Below, piece by piece: positions 1 through 11,502 of a stretch of 64,000 bases of DNA; the first letter of the stretch is position 1; every line of letters begins with the position of its first letter. Location of the stretch: NCBI GenBank assembly GCA_964017125.1, contig OZ024909.1, positions 71,549,427-71,613,426 on the forward strand, written 5' to 3'. The DNA is from Flabesymbios commensalis. Its lineage: Eukaryota > Annelida > Polychaeta > Terebellida > Flabelligeridae. Both the position numbers and the translations under genes were made by a program. The notes beneath the pieces are model-generated. The model saw only the letters and a list, made by a program, of their open reading frames with translations. It did no database searches and was not told the DNA's origin.

Positions 1-114
1 GATTTATTACATTTCAGGTCTATCATCATTCTTGCAGTGTTGACTTGCCACATGTTCTGCCACATGGCTGAATATCCACTGGTCAACGCTACCAGTACCA
101 CTTAGCACCACTAC

Positions 115-449
115 CCCAGCAAACACAAAACAGCTTTCTAATATCGCGAGAAAGTCACATGAAAATGCTGTAAAACATTAACTCGTAGGGTTTATTCGTA
201 GTATAGGGTCTATTCATACAACTTTATTTTTGATGTTTCAAAAAATCATTAAAAGGTGTTTTTTTTTAAATTATAACGCGATGAAACATTTGTTTAAATG
301 TTTCCTTAAACATTTTAGAGCACATTATTGAAAGTGTTTTCAAAAACGCTCTTAATTATGTTTTTTTGCATACATTGACATTGTTTTTATAAATATTTTG
401 TAAACCATACGTAATAATGTGATAGTGATGTTTCTGTGTTTATTAGGGT
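115..449. mobile_element. P-like inverted-repeat element, long variant
   Basis: The left end reads CCCAGCAAACACAAAAC and the right end (GTTTCTGTGTTTATTAGGG) is its imperfect reverse complement, so the pair delimits a non-autonomous element of about 335 bp. The interior is AT-rich with several AAACATTT / AAATGTTT inverted words, as in the shorter copy at 52308. There is no open reading frame of note. The end sequence matches the P copies elsewhere in the window, but the interior lacks the GCGTCGTAGACGC core, so this may be a subfamily. No target duplication was resolved. Confidence 0.55.
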
Positions 450-1334
450 GACATGTCACCACCTGTCATACAGCTCTATTATTATCTACTTTGTTGAATG
501 CGTTTATATATTATTAGTAATATACATGTATTTTCGGACAGATTATCCAGCTTTTAGATAAAGAAATGCTAAAGTAATAATAACAATAACAATAGGTAAG
601 TCGTATCGCGCCTGATGGCAGGTTTTCGTATGCATTTGAGATGGTGTTATAGTGACCGGGCATGCTGGGGGTTCAGTCAGAAGTTTCATGTTATCATAGA
701 ACATATTTTAGTTTATATAAAAAAAATGTTAGCGCTTTGATGTTTTTTTTGGAAGAAGTTCCGTTTATATATATGCTATTTCAACCTTAACTCAACGAGG
801 CCGCTATTAAAGTTATCGCCACAAATCCGAGAGAGAGAAAAGATTTATCTACTCGACGTGCTGTAGGACAATACCCCCCTGTCCTACATCACCAAAGATG
901 CCATTCAGGGTACTTTGAGCTTTCCAGTGTAAACCCTGGCTTGTGTCCATGTTTTAACCTAGCTCTACCGCAGCTCACGGGGGCCTCCATGGGGCTCAGT
1001 GAGCATTGTCAATGAAAAAAAAAACATTATTGGTTGTCGATAAGCAAAAACTATGGCACTGGCCACAATAATATTACTGATTAGGATTATTTAAATCATG
1101 ATGATACCTGCCTAAGTGTGGCGTGCCGAAAATAATTGAAAACATTCTTATTTTATTATGCTCATTATAACGTTAGTTGAAAAAAACAATCACATACATA
1201 CATAATAAAGCATGCTCTTGAGAAAAACATAGCTGTTTAACAGTTATAATTTGTGTTTAGCTTAGTTATATTAATAATGTGTTTAGCTCATTCTCTGTAT
1301 GTCGTTTATACACCATAATATGATGTATAAACCA
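450..1334. other. AT-rich unassigned DNA
   Basis: I see no gene, array or clear repeat end here. A small palindrome (GGTGACATGTCACC) lies near 448-461. Open frames are short and AT-driven. Confidence 0.5.
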
Positions 1335-1440
1335 TTAAACAAAGTAGGCCTACATGCCATGATTCCTCTCACATATTATGTGAGAGGAATCATGGCAAAT
1401 ATGTGAGAGGAATCATGGCAAGTAGGCCTACTTTGTTTAA
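1335..1440. mobile_element. Short TTAA-flanked palindrome (MITE-like)
   Basis: Both ends read TTAAACAAAGTAGGCCTA in inverted orientation. The interior holds three alternating copies of a GTGAGAGGAATCATGGCA word, one of them inverted, giving an almost fully self-complementary 106-bp unit. TTAA at both outer edges fits a TTAA-type target. It is too short to encode anything and could also be a simple foldback. Confidence 0.65.
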
Positions 1441-2130
1441 TCTACATTCTTGTATGTGCCATGATGTTTTATGTAACTTTTACCCATATAATTTATGTTC
1501 TCATATCCATTATAAATATATCCCTAATCACTTTTTTACATTTCATAGTAGCTTTCTGCCAGCCAACCTGCTTGTTTTTGTTGTTATATTTATTGTATAT
1601 TTTACATGTCGCTTGTACTAGCTCGTTAGTTAGAGCTAATGTTATATGTTTTACTCTGTGCGACTTAAAATAAAATTTATTTTATCTTATATTCTTATAT
1701 TGTGTGTGTGACAACATAGGGCCTACACAGCACGTCTGTCCACAGAATGCCGATTTAAATGAAAATATTTCAAGCATAAAATGTGTCTATGTTAACAAAT
1801 TAACGGTCATATATTATACCACGTGATTATGTCAGCATATACCTGCCAGTCATTTGTTTGGTATATCAATTGACTAAATTGGCCTACAGTTTTTTGTATT
1901 ATTATATTAGTAAGATTTATAGTGCATGCATAGTTTAATAAAGAGTGGTGGCATTAACTTTTCACATTAATACATGAACATCCAGATAATAATATTAGCA
2001 TCAAGTTGTAATCTCATCAAGCTTCAAGAAAGATATTGTTTTCTTTAATTGCGCCGCTGGCAGAAAATCATGGCTACACTGGTGAAGAAACTCCAGCATG
2101 GCTTCGTCTTAATATCGGATAGCAACAGAC
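1441..2130. other. AT-rich unassigned DNA
   Basis: Nothing identifiable beyond AT-rich sequence with short chance frames; no repeat end or splice-framed coding signal was recognised. Confidence 0.45.
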
Positions 2131-2193
2131 GTTGACTCGCTGCTGGTTTATTGTTGTTCCAGCGTGGAACAACAATAAACCAACAGCGGGTCA
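2131..2193. repeat. Strong hairpin, P-related core
   Basis: TTGACTCGCTG and CAGCGGGTCAA flank GGTTTATTGTTGTTCCA, which is followed three bases later by its reverse complement, giving a stem of about 28 bp with a 3-nt loop. The sequence resembles the central palindrome of family P (TTTAATGTTGGTCCAGCG), so it is probably a P fragment reduced to its core. Confidence 0.6.
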
Positions 2194-2543
2194 AAATATC
2201 TTGGTTGCTGAAGAGGCTTTATCTTTTCATCCACTCACTTCTGAAGACGTGATATATAGCCTGCGCTGGCTTTACCTGACATGTAAGATGGCAAGATAAT
2301 CCCCCATTACCTTAGTAATGACAGATACTTCACAGTAATGAATGAGCGGCTCACATCATTATTAGGCATATGGGAATTAATACTTCGCAGATATGGTATA
2401 CTTCTGCCATCAACCACCCTCAATTTTTAATGACTAAATTCAAATCCGTAATCCGTTATCACATTTATTAGGCTAAAAACACTAATCGTCAGATGATTCC
2501 CGGTGAATAATATATGTGAAACCAGAAAACTTGACCACTATTG

Positions 2544-2545
<2 letters not shown>

Positions 2546-2609
<64 letters not shown>
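2546..2609. repeat. (TA)n microsatellite
   Basis: An uninterrupted run of about 32 TA dinucleotides. The open frame across it (Ile-Tyr repeats) is an artefact of the repeat. Confidence 0.97.
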
Positions 2610-2613
<4 letters not shown>

Positions 2614-2971
2614 GAAGGTTGTTGTACAAACAAAACATGAACTATCGTTGTGTATATGCCAAATAAAGCAATATTTTCTTTTTTCTTTTATGAAATACGC
2701 ATTTCAAACAAGAATACAAATATAATATATTAACCTTAAGTTATACAAAGCGCCAAGAATCACAGTTTACTATGGTTATTGAATAAGTGATGCATCTTCA
2801 GTAAGTCGTATAGATATGTACCATGATTTCTGTATGCTGTTTCATTTGTCCCAACGATTGACTACCAGATAGTAGGGATTAATTAAATGATAAGGTGGCT
2901 ACAAACCACTACACTCAGATTCCATCCAGTACCGGAGGAGTACTGGGTGTGAATTATCTGATCCAATCTCA
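2610..2971. other. Unassigned DNA
   Basis: No gene or named repeat recognised in this stretch. Confidence 0.4.
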
Positions 2972-3081
2972 CCCGGCGAACATAACACCTACCCATTGTA
3001 GGATATATGGTGGGTCAGTGTCGTAGACGCTGGCCCACCATAGATCCTACAATGGGCCAATGTCTCGTGTTTGCTGGGTGA
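2972..3081. mobile_element. Family P MITE, near-complete
   Basis: It starts with CCCGGCGAACATAAC and ends with GTCTCGTGTTTGCTGGG, imperfect terminal inverted repeats. The centre is a palindrome (CCATTGTAGGAT and its complement) around GTCGTAGACGCTGG. This is one of the best short P copies and helps define the family's two ends. Confidence 0.75.
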
Positions 3082-3329
3082 CCCTGGCAATGCCGGACAT
3101 CAATATATCTACTCGGTTGAGGGATTGACGAGCCAAATGACTCCGTTAACTATAAATTTCAATATTATCCATGCTGATAATTGGAAATAGTGGTGTTCTA
3201 GCCCTAGATACTGGATGATGTGGATGGTTTTTGTGGTTGTGATTTGCTTAATTTGATTTCCCATCGATGGCACGATAAATTAGATGATAAAAACAACAGA
3301 ATATTTGTATTATCTCACATTATTTGATA

Positions 3330-3379
3330 GGGAATCTTTGTGGTCGAGTGGTAGCGTGTCCGACCTAGTAATCACCAGG
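3330..3379 (+). repeat. tRNA-like fragment at SINE target site
   Basis: GTGGTCGAGTGGTAGCGTG has the form of a tRNA D-arm and internal promoter A box. The match stops where the SINE at 3382 is inserted, and beyond the SINE only AAGGCTAGACATCAC follows, without a B box. It is probably an older, degraded tRNA-derived repeat that served as the insertion target; it is not a functional tRNA gene. Confidence 0.4.
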
Positions 3380-3381
3380 CT

Positions 3382-3644
3382 GAAATGAAATGAATGGTGT
3401 TTTAGGTCACCTTTGTGCACATGTAGGCTAACCAGACACATGAGTCGAAATTCGAGCCCTGTCGGTCTGAGGCCGAACACGTTACCTCTCGGTCACGGAT
3501 GCTCCCCACAATATTGAATCTTTACGAGTGAACAGGGAAGAAACATTTCGTTTTTTTACAACTTGAAGGCCAGAGTGGGGTTCGAACCCGTAATCCCCAG
3601 CTTTCCAAGCAGGCAGGTCTAACTACCCCACCAGGGCTCCAGCC
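3382..3644 (-). mobile_element. Dimeric tRNA-derived SINE with target duplication
   Basis: On the minus strand the head reads GGAGCCCTGGTGGGGTAG... with a B box GGTTCGAACCC, followed by a second tRNA-like unit (GTGACCGAGAGGTAACG... CTCGAATTTCGA), and the tail is ATTCATTTCATTTCA. The insertion is flanked by a 12-bp direct repeat, AATCACCAGGCT at 3370-3381 and AATCACAAGGCT at 3645-3656 (one mismatch), which is direct evidence of retroposition. The middle of the tail region is partly shortened compared with the copy at 45630. Such elements depend on an unlinked LINE for mobility; none was recognised here. Confidence 0.85.
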
Positions 3645-3942
3645 AATCACAAGGCTAGACATCACTCTCCAACCGTATCTATCTGGGACAGTGGTATCAA
3701 TGGTTTCTTGTTTTCTAGTGATTGTTCTTGTCATACGTTATCTTACGAACGTGAGTTATACATAAAAAAAAACGTTGGCGTTTTTCTGTAACCCGATATG
3801 TATTTATTTATGCTGGTGTCCATTATTTTATCTTGAAAGGCGCACTGATATTATTGTTATTCTTCGTGTTGTTCGGCTATGTAATGATGATCTACGTCTA
3901 AGCCAGATTTATATGGTTATCCTGTTTCCGAACGTAATGTAG

Positions 3943-4243
3943 CTGACTGACTGACTGACTGACTGACTGACTGACTGACTGACTGACTGACTGACTGACT
4001 GACTGACTGACTGACTGACTGACTGACTGACTGACTGACTGACTGACTGACTGACTGACTGACTGACTGACTGACTGACTGACTGACTGACTGACTGACT
4101 GACTGACTGACTGACTGACTGACTGACTGACTGACTGACTGATTGACTGACTGACTGACTGAATGGCTGATAGGCTAAGTGACTGAGTGATTGAGTGACT
4201 GAGTGAGGGACTGAGTGAATAAGTGAATGAGTGAGTGACTGAG
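3943..4243. repeat. (CTGA)n microsatellite
   Basis: A nearly pure CTGA/GACT tetranucleotide run extends to about 4160, then decays into variants (GAGTGACT, GAATAAGTGA) up to about 4243. The Ser-Val-Ser-Gln frame across it is a repeat artefact. Confidence 0.97.
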
Positions 4244-5015
4244 TTATGTTTTAGATCAAGGCACACTGTGTCTTCCTGTGGTTATATACATTTCAGACCA
4301 TTGTTCGTTTCTTTCTAAACAAAATAAAAGTGCGATTTAATTATTACTAAATCAATTTAAGGCCGCCGCCCCAACCCTTATTCCGAATAACAAAATTGCC
4401 TGTTACAAACGCGGACGCTTGATTAACATTGAGCCAGCATTGGGTGAATGTTGTTAGGCTCCTGGTCACATTGGACAAAAACTAATCGTCTTTTCGATCA
4501 TTAGTCAGAATGACAGATTAAGAGAAAGTGTTCAATGAATGATATTTCTCAGAATGATTGATCCGTGCTGTCGCTTTAAGGTAAACAATGAATGAAAAAA
4601 TAATAACCAAGTTCTGAGTCCACATTAGACATGGACAGTACGCTAATTAAATTAGCATTTACATTGACAACGGCTGCACTTCCGGCCTCTCGGCAAACAT
4701 CGACACTCGTTATTGCATAAGCCCTAGGTATCCTTATAATTGTCTACAGGAAATTAAAGAGATTGCAAATCTCAAAACAATGATTTCAAGATTATCTCAA
4801 AACACAAATTGCAACAACTATTTAATTATATATGTGAGGTGCATATATGTATAAAGAATGATATCAGTCATTAATAAAGTAATACAAATTGAAAATAAAG
4901 TGATGTCAATCATAATCAAATTGTACATTTTAAAATGTGATCACCCCTCCACCCCACCCCACCCTCCATCCATCGGCCTTATATCTGCTTACCACAAATT
5001 CATACAGGCGCGCCT
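4244..5015. other. Unassigned DNA with a possible P fragment
   Basis: Mostly featureless. ATTGAGCCAGCATTGGGTG near 4428-4446 looks like a family P core fragment. No coding evidence. Confidence 0.4.
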
Positions 5016-5279
5016 GCCTATGTTATGGGTCTACGGCCATTAGAAATGTTGTAATTCTTTCAGTACGGGGACCGTCTTTATACGTCAGAATCTGACGTCT
5101 GTAATCTACAGACGTCAGATTCTGACGTATAAAGACTACAGACGTCAGATTCTGACGTATAAAGACTACAGACGTCAGATTCTGACGTATAAAGACTACA
5201 GACGTCAGATTCTGACGTATAAAGACTACAGACGTCAGATTCTGACGTATAAATACGGTCCCCGCACTAGAAGCGTTAA
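5016..5279 (+). mobile_element. Family A hairpin MITE with internal tandem expansion
   Basis: The left side has the family A segment CCTATGTTATGGGTCTACGG and the right side ends CACTAGAAGCGTTAA. The usual single palindrome TCAGAATCTGACGTCTGTAG... is replaced by five tandem 30-bp units at 5106-5255, each carrying ACAGACGTCAGATTCTGACG. The first about 100 bp of the family (TTAACCC... to TTCATTTGAATA) is missing. This is a MITE that has become a small minisatellite. Confidence 0.85.
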
Positions 5280-6369
5280 ATACCCACTTCTGAGACAGCC
5301 TGCAAAAGCAATTAACCAATTGATAAAAACGTACATAAAAATAAAGATACTGACAAATTGTCCGGGATTCTATTAAATTATTCCAGGCAATATCGCATAA
5401 AATATAATTTTAAAACAATTAATTGCGCGCTGTGAATCCTCCTGGTATTTCAGGTTTAACTAAGCCGTGAAGCATCTACGATGGACACAATGAACACAAT
5501 GAACCAAGTTTGGTGTAATTCTTGCCCAGCGTCGCAGACAGACGCCAATCATTAAAACAGCATTGGGTCGACGTATTGTGCTTGCTGAATACATGTAACC
5601 GCTCACAGATTGTAATCATACACGTCTTTTCTCGCTAGATTCGTAACAAATATAACTTGTCTTCGTATGAAAAGCATATTAAACATTTCATGATTGTGAA
5701 GCAGAATATATATCATTAAAACCAATAAATATAGTCATGATAAGCAAAGTTGAAATATTATTTTTTGAATAGTTAGCTATGAAAATAATTTTCGAGATTA
5801 AATTAGTTTGTGAAATATTAAGCATTTATCTAGATTGATGCTCATGAAACTGACAAGCTTTCTTTCTCACTCACTCTCTCTCTCTCGCTCTCTTTATCTC
5901 TTTTTTCCATCATTTTATTTCCCATTGTCATTTGTCTGCCTGTAAAACAAAAACTTGTCAACGTCACCTAATTCTATTTTAATTTGGATTTCCGTTTAAT
6001 TGACATGCTGAGAAATCTCTACTGATTTTTATGATTGCCAAAAGTAATTAATAATTTCCAACGTGAAACGATTTCCATCTGTAATGTATTCACTAGACGT
6101 ACTAGATCTCCAGAACCAAGCGACAGTTCATCTCATAATCTCAACAGTAGACCAGTATAATGTATTCTAGTTGACTATCAGAAAACAGTTATGTGTAGGT
6201 CGGTTAAAACACTTTATAAAAGAGAAACCATGTATTAAATTTTTGCATCTGTTTCAATTGCAAAATACAATATGTTTAAACAAATAATGTAAATAATAAT
6301 GAAAATCAGCAAATAATACACGAACAACTCGTTCAACAACGGGAACGGCACAATTTATAATCTAACGAA
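5280..6369. other. Unassigned DNA with a P fragment and a pyrimidine tract
   Basis: A family P fragment lies at about 5525-5592 (CGTCGCAGAC ... AACAGCATTGGGTCGACG ... TTGTGCTTGCTG). A CT-rich tract occupies about 5868-5915. Otherwise nothing identifiable. Confidence 0.5.
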
Positions 6370-6620
6370 TTAACCCTTTCAGGCCTGCATTTGTCATTGT
6401 CATCTTCATCCACTACAAGTCGCAAATTGCTGTCGCAATTCTCGACTTGTAGTGAATGAAGATGATTTGATGTGGTTTAAAAAGTAGAGAAAATTGCCGT
6501 GTATTGGTAAAACAGATTCGTGGAAATATTAATTTTAAAACCCTTGGTTGTGGAAAATTAGGTCATTTTTTAGAGATGAAAAATGATGCTTTATTGCATC
6601 GTGGGGGCTTAAAGGGTTAA
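6370..6620. mobile_element. Family C TTAA MITE
   Basis: The ends are TTAACCCTTTCAGGCC and GGGGGCTTAAAGGGTTAA, an inverted pair that starts and stops in TTAA. An internal hairpin (CATCTTCATCCACTACAAGTC and its complement around GCAAATTGCTGTCGCAATT) lies at about 6407-6466. This is the same architecture as families A and B with unrelated interior sequence. TTAACCC ends with a TTAA target are characteristic of piggyBac-superfamily elements, so a piggyBac-type transposase is the likely mobiliser (inference). Confidence 0.7.
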
Positions 6621-6974
6621 AGTGGTATGTATAGGCCTATTACATCACTTGATGCGTTGCTTTTCGGTTACATCTCATAAGAGTAGAATACGGAATATAG
6701 GACGAATTTATATCTAAATGTCAATATTGTTTAACAAAAACGTTTACAGCGTGTATATTAATCATTTTATTAACTGATTAAAGGGAACCCCGCGGGAACG
6801 GCATCAAATGTGCCCGTTTTGCTTTTATTTGCTTGCCTGCTGTGAGTGTTGTATCTTTTACAAGCTGTATTTATGAAGTGCATATGGAAGATTACATTGC
6901 ATTTAATATAGTTATCTACATAATTTGATAGGTGAGACCAGATTCAAATCTACGAGAACATATTTTAATATATG
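6621..6974. other. Unassigned DNA
   Basis: No gene or repeat recognised. Confidence 0.4.
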
Positions 6975-7915
6975 ACTCTGTGGGAGCAAAATGCTATCTG
7001 TGGCATCATAATGGAATCTATGGCAACATAATCTGTGGGAACAGAATGCAATCTGTGGGAACAGAATACAATCTGTGATAACATAATGCTATATATGGAA
7101 ACAAAATGCAATAGATGGGAACAGAATGCAATCTGTGGGAACATAGTGCAATCTGTGGCAACATAATGCAATCTGTGGGAACGGAATGCTATATGTGGGA
7201 GTAGAATGCAATCTGTGGTAAAAGAATCCAATCTGTGGGAGCAGAATGCAATCTGTGCGAGCAGAATTCAATATATAGGAACAGAATGCAATCTGCGGGA
7301 GCAGAATGCAATCTGTGCGAGCAGAATGCAATATATGGGAACAAAATGCAATCTGTGGGAGCAGAATGCAATCTGTGGGAGCAGAATGCAATCTGTGGGA
7401 ACAGAATGGAATATATGGGAGCAGAATGCAATCTGTGGGAACAGAATACAATCTGTGGGAACAGAATGGTATATATGGGAGCAGAATGCAATCTGTGAGA
7501 ACAGAATGCAATCTGTGCGAGCAGAAAGCAATATATTGGAGCAGAATGTAATCAGTGGGAACAGAATGCAATCTGTTCGAACAAAATGGTATATATGGGA
7601 GCCGAATGCAATCTGTGAGAACAGAATGCAATCTGTGCGAGCAGAATGCAATATATGGGAACAGAATGCAATATGTGGGAACAGAATGAAATCTGTGGGA
7701 ACAGAATGGAATATATGGGAGCAGAATAAAACCGTTGGGAACGGAATGCAACCTGTGAGATCAGTATTCAGGGTGTGGGAACAAACTGCAATCTGTGGGA
7801 ACAGAATACAACCTCTGGAAACATAATGGAAGCTATGTGAACAGAATGGAATATGTGGAAATCAATGCAATCTCGGGGAGCAGAATACAATCTGTGGGAA
7901 CAGAATAAAATATGT
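6975..7915. repeat. 20-bp-unit minisatellite array
   Basis: About 47 tandem units of atctgtgggaacagaatgca and variants (gcagaatgca, atatatggga). The period is 20 bp, not a multiple of three, yet long open frames cross the array in several phases on both strands because the unit rarely produces stop codons. Variant patterns such as the ATATATGGGA unit recur every three to five units, hinting at irregular higher-order structure. The last part (from about 7740) is degenerate. Confidence 0.95.
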
Positions 7916-8210
7916 GGCCACTGGAGGACCACAATGTAATATATCGAAATCCGTGGCCATATACATGTATTGGGATAAATTTCCGGTGCTAGATTTGAAG
8001 TAGCGGCCACAGTTGAGTAAATTTGAAATATGGGTTAATAATATTTTGATCTGAACATAATTATATTCAGCAAACACGGCTAAGCCATCCACTAGTATCG
8101 TGTTTCCTCGCAGCACCACATAAAAAACGAAGCAATCGATTTCCTGTTTGAGATTGTCGACGGTTGTTACGTCTCGTTAGATAATTAAATCAAGTAATTT
8201 CCTGTGGCAA
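7916..8210. other. Unassigned DNA
   Basis: No gene or repeat recognised. Confidence 0.4.
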
Positions 8211-8418
8211 TTAACCGTTATAGCACTGAATTTTTTTTGTATAAACCACGGAGACAATTTTTTTCAATTTAAAATCATCATAAATTTCTTAGTTAGCTTT
8301 TTCCGATTCTTTTGAGTACCTATGTTATGGGTCTACGGCCATTAGAAATATGTTCACTCTTAGAGTGCGGGGATCAGAATCTGACGTCTGAAGTCGATCC
8401 CCGCGCTGTAAGGATTAA
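8211..8418 (+). mobile_element. Family A hairpin MITE, hairpin reduced
   Basis: It begins TTAACCGTTATAGCACTG and ends CGCGCTGTAAGGATTAA. The internal landmarks are present in order: ATAAACCACGGAGAC, ATCATCATAAATTTCTTAG, TATGTTATGGGTCTACGG, GTGCGGGGATC. The central palindrome has lost one arm, leaving a short AGAATCTGACGTCTGAAG piece. TTAA bounds both sides. Confidence 0.85.
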
Positions 8419-9756
8419 CCCTTTGCTATCTTTAATAATACAAAATAAATTATAATCTTCAATTAGATAAGATTTGCAATAGCTTGTCAAAACTAAAGAT
8501 GGTTGGCTAAAAAAACTATATTTTTAATATAATTATGATATCTCTCTTTTGAAGTCCATAAATGTGAAATACTGTGAAATACTCATAAACATGCAGATTA
8601 GGCTCATTCACTATATCTAATACTTTGACACTGACATCATCCAGTATACGGCGCCAGCAGTGTTTGGTAGTGGGGGACCACGCTTTGGTCAACCCGCAAA
8701 GAAACAACACTGTGACAAAACATTATCCAATGTTGTTTTAAAGTAGGTACATCATCTACGACGATGGCCTGGCATCAAACCAACATTGGGTCAAAGCTAG
8801 CGATCGCCGATGTTTGATCTTAAGCGGATTGTACCATGGTTGATATGTCAATGACATGTCATGATATGTCACTGACATGTGAACAGATCTTTTTGGTATA
8901 TCCGTAGGGCAGCCCTAACATGTAGTTGATCATAAGAGAAATATGTGTTGCCTTACATAATTGTACTGGTGAAGTATAAACCGCTCGTACACATTTCATG
9001 AAATTAATTTACGTCGAATTCCTAGATCTGTTCAATATTTGATAAACGGGGTTTTTGGTACACTTGCTACGTTGCCACAGCAACCAAAAATTTAAACAGA
9101 AGACTTCCGCTATTCTAGTCTTTGGACATGTTCAATGGACATATCGAGAAACCAAAATAAAAAATTATTTGTCGGGGAATGATGTCAGTTTCTATTTTAT
9201 TTTATCTTGCATTCTACATGATATTCACTCTCAATATTCGTGGTAAATAGTCATACAAACTCCCTTTCAATTAGTAGGCGCGATGTGCAAAATTGATGTA
9301 ATAGCAAGTTTTTCATTTCTATTCCATGTGATATTATTTGAACATGCTCCTAAATGTACACACATCCGTCTACCGTGACTTGAGCTTTTAGACAGTGCGT
9401 TTAGCAGCAGATAAACATAATAAAGCGGGTGAAACACGCACAAGCAAGGGATAAAAGAGAACCGCAAAAATAGCCTATTTTTGTTTTGTAACATCAGCAT
9501 GCAGCTGAAGCGATTTAATGCGCACATTTTAATCCCATCACAAACAGAAAAAACTTACCATGCAGCAGTTTGATTAATTGGCACCGCATTCTGTTGGCGT
9601 TAAATGTGAATATTTAATATTCTCTGTAATTTATCGGTTTGTATTTATGTTAGTGACTTTAGTTTATCTTAATCGACTCAGATGAGCGCCAAATGTAAGT
9701 TTCATATTAATGTTTGATATTCATCAAACCTTTCATCGCGACTTTTAAGTTAATTA
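8419..9756. other. Unassigned DNA with a P fragment
   Basis: A P-like fragment lies at about 8757-8815 (GATGGCCTGGCATCAAACC, AACATTGGGTCAAAG). A local repeat of ATGACATGTCA words is at about 8850-8880. Nothing coding recognised. Confidence 0.45.
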
Positions 9757-9976
9757 ATTAAAGCACTGGATTCTTTTTGAAAAAAACATGGAAACCGAAG
9801 GGATATTTTCAATCTGAAATCACCATAAACGTCTTCGTCAGCTCTTTCTGATTCATTTGAATACCTATGTTATGGGTCCACAGCCATTAGAAATATTTTT
9901 ACTCTTACAGTGTGGGGAGTGATTTTAATCGTCAGATTCTGACGACTGGAGTCGCTCCTCGCGCTGTAAGGGTTAA
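9757..9976 (+). mobile_element. Family A hairpin MITE
   Basis: It begins TTAAAGCACTGGATTC and ends CGCGCTGTAAGGGTTAA. The internal order is as in other A copies (ACATGGAAACCGAAGGG, TATGTTATGGGTCCACAG, TTTTTACTCTTACAGTG). The hairpin is shortened to one TCAGATTCTGACGACTGG arm. A C-homopolymer follows at about 9991-10005. Confidence 0.85.
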
Positions 9977-10099
9977 GATAGGGTTACCGTACACCCCCCC
10001 CCCCCCAGAACAGTCTGATACCATTTTTTTGTTTTTCATACATTTCCTTGATTGGCAAAGGAATATTTTACAACACTAATAGAGGACAATTATTATTCC

Positions 10100-10312
10100 T
10101 TAACCTGCTAAGTTAATTTATTTAAATTTTCACCCACTTGAAGTTGTGTCTTGCTACCGCAACCCACAACTTCAAGTGGCCGAAAATTATGCATGTACAT
10201 TTAATTTAATCAAAAATTTGAAAATCTTGATGTTTAAACACACATTTCGTTCCCAATATCAGTGATTTGATCGGCTAATAAAATAAATTAAAAACAGCAA
10301 TAGTCGTGATCG
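10100..10312 (-). mobile_element. Family B hairpin MITE
   Basis: Minus-strand copy. The left edge TTAACCTGCTAAGTTAATTT is the reverse of the family's AGCAGGATAAGGGTTAA end with losses. The hairpin TTCACCCACTTGAAGTTGTG ... CACAACTTCAAGTGG is well kept at about 10129-10184. It is followed by the family segment for CGTTCCCAATATCAGTGA and ends near the AATAGTCGTGATCG motif. No coding capacity. Confidence 0.75.
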
Positions 10313-10384
10313 TGTGTAGATTCTGCTGTCTGGTTCTAACCATGATTTATTTTCACCATTCTTCTCATGTTGCAGCATGTTGTA

Positions 10385-11502
10385 TGTCAAGGAGAAAGAA
10401 CGAAATTCGATAGATTCGTAGATCCAAATGTACGAGGCGCGCTGCGCCGAGTATATTCGGATCTACGAATATATTGTAATTGACTTCTTTTTTCGACCTA
10501 AATACACGAAATAGGTACATGTAAAGATTTGATAGGCCCCTATATAGACAAAATAGTTACCATGATAAAAAGTGAAACATCAGCCATGCAGTTATGCAGT
10601 GGCATGATAAAACCTATATAGACCTATTATTGTGTCCGACTTGGTCTAGTCAGCATAACAAATACAGTAGATTTGTAGATCCGAATCTACTGTTTGAACA
10701 GCAGACTGACGTCACCGGTGTATATTAATATATATTATCTCCATGATGTACCCAAAGGGAAACATCGCTATAGAAGTTTTCATATTCTTTACGCATTTCC
10801 CAAAGTCTATGAAGATCCATCGTTTAGAAACCATCAACAGTTCGCAACTGTTCATCATAAAACAAGCTGTGTATGCACAACAAAAGAAATTCCCGAAAAC
10901 CTATGAAAAGTAGTTTTTCTTTTTATTTTTTTATTTCCATTTTGTTTATTTCGAATGCGACGTTTATTACGACGCCTCCTACCCACTTCTAAAAAGTTGA
11001 AAAGGTTTTGTTTATGACACAGTACCTTTGATAATTTGCCTCTGTGTGTTATATAATGCGCATTTGAAATACAGTGGTTGTTCAGTTCCTACGCTATTAC
11101 GGTTACCCCTCTACGTGGAACATTTAGGGTCTATCAACGAAACATACATCACTCAAAAACCTTCAACAATATCTCCCAGATGCTGGGACAGTGCTGCGGA
11201 GGGAGGTTGAATATTTGTTCTTAAAATACACCGAATCTACTGTTATTTTAGGTCGGACACAATATACAGGTTTCACCATGCCACTGCATACCTGTGTGGC
11301 TAATGTTTCTTTTTTTACCATGCTAACTAAAATGTATTTAAATTTTGTCAATATCAAATATTGAGATGTACCTATTTCGTGTATTTTAAGTCGAAGAAAG
11401 AACTCAATTACGATAGATTCTTAGATCTGAATATACTCGGCGCTGCGCGCCTCGTACATTCAGATCTACGAATCGATAGAATTTCGTTCTTTCTCCTTGA
11501 CA
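10385..11502. mobile_element. 1.1-kb element with about 300-bp terminal inverted repeats
   Basis: The left arm (about 10385-10692) begins TGTCAAGGAGAAAGAACG. The right arm (about 11229-11502) is its reverse complement with moderate divergence, including ATTTCGTGTATTT, GTCGGACACAATA and GAATCTACTGT blocks in mirrored order. Each arm has its own nested palindrome around GGCGCGCTGCGCC. The central 540 bp has no recognisable transposase; frames there are under 75 codons. This fits a non-autonomous foldback-type DNA transposon. No clear target duplication is visible, so the superfamily is unassigned. Confidence 0.8.

Noticed and set aside
3898-4266. A 122-residue Ser-Gln-Val repeat protein
   Set aside because: It is a direct translation of a (CTGA)n microsatellite.
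7089-7826. Overlapping frames of 206 and 220 codons on opposite strands as genes
   Set aside because: Both are products of the 20-bp array, with codon patterns repeating every 60 bp and no start, domain or splice context.
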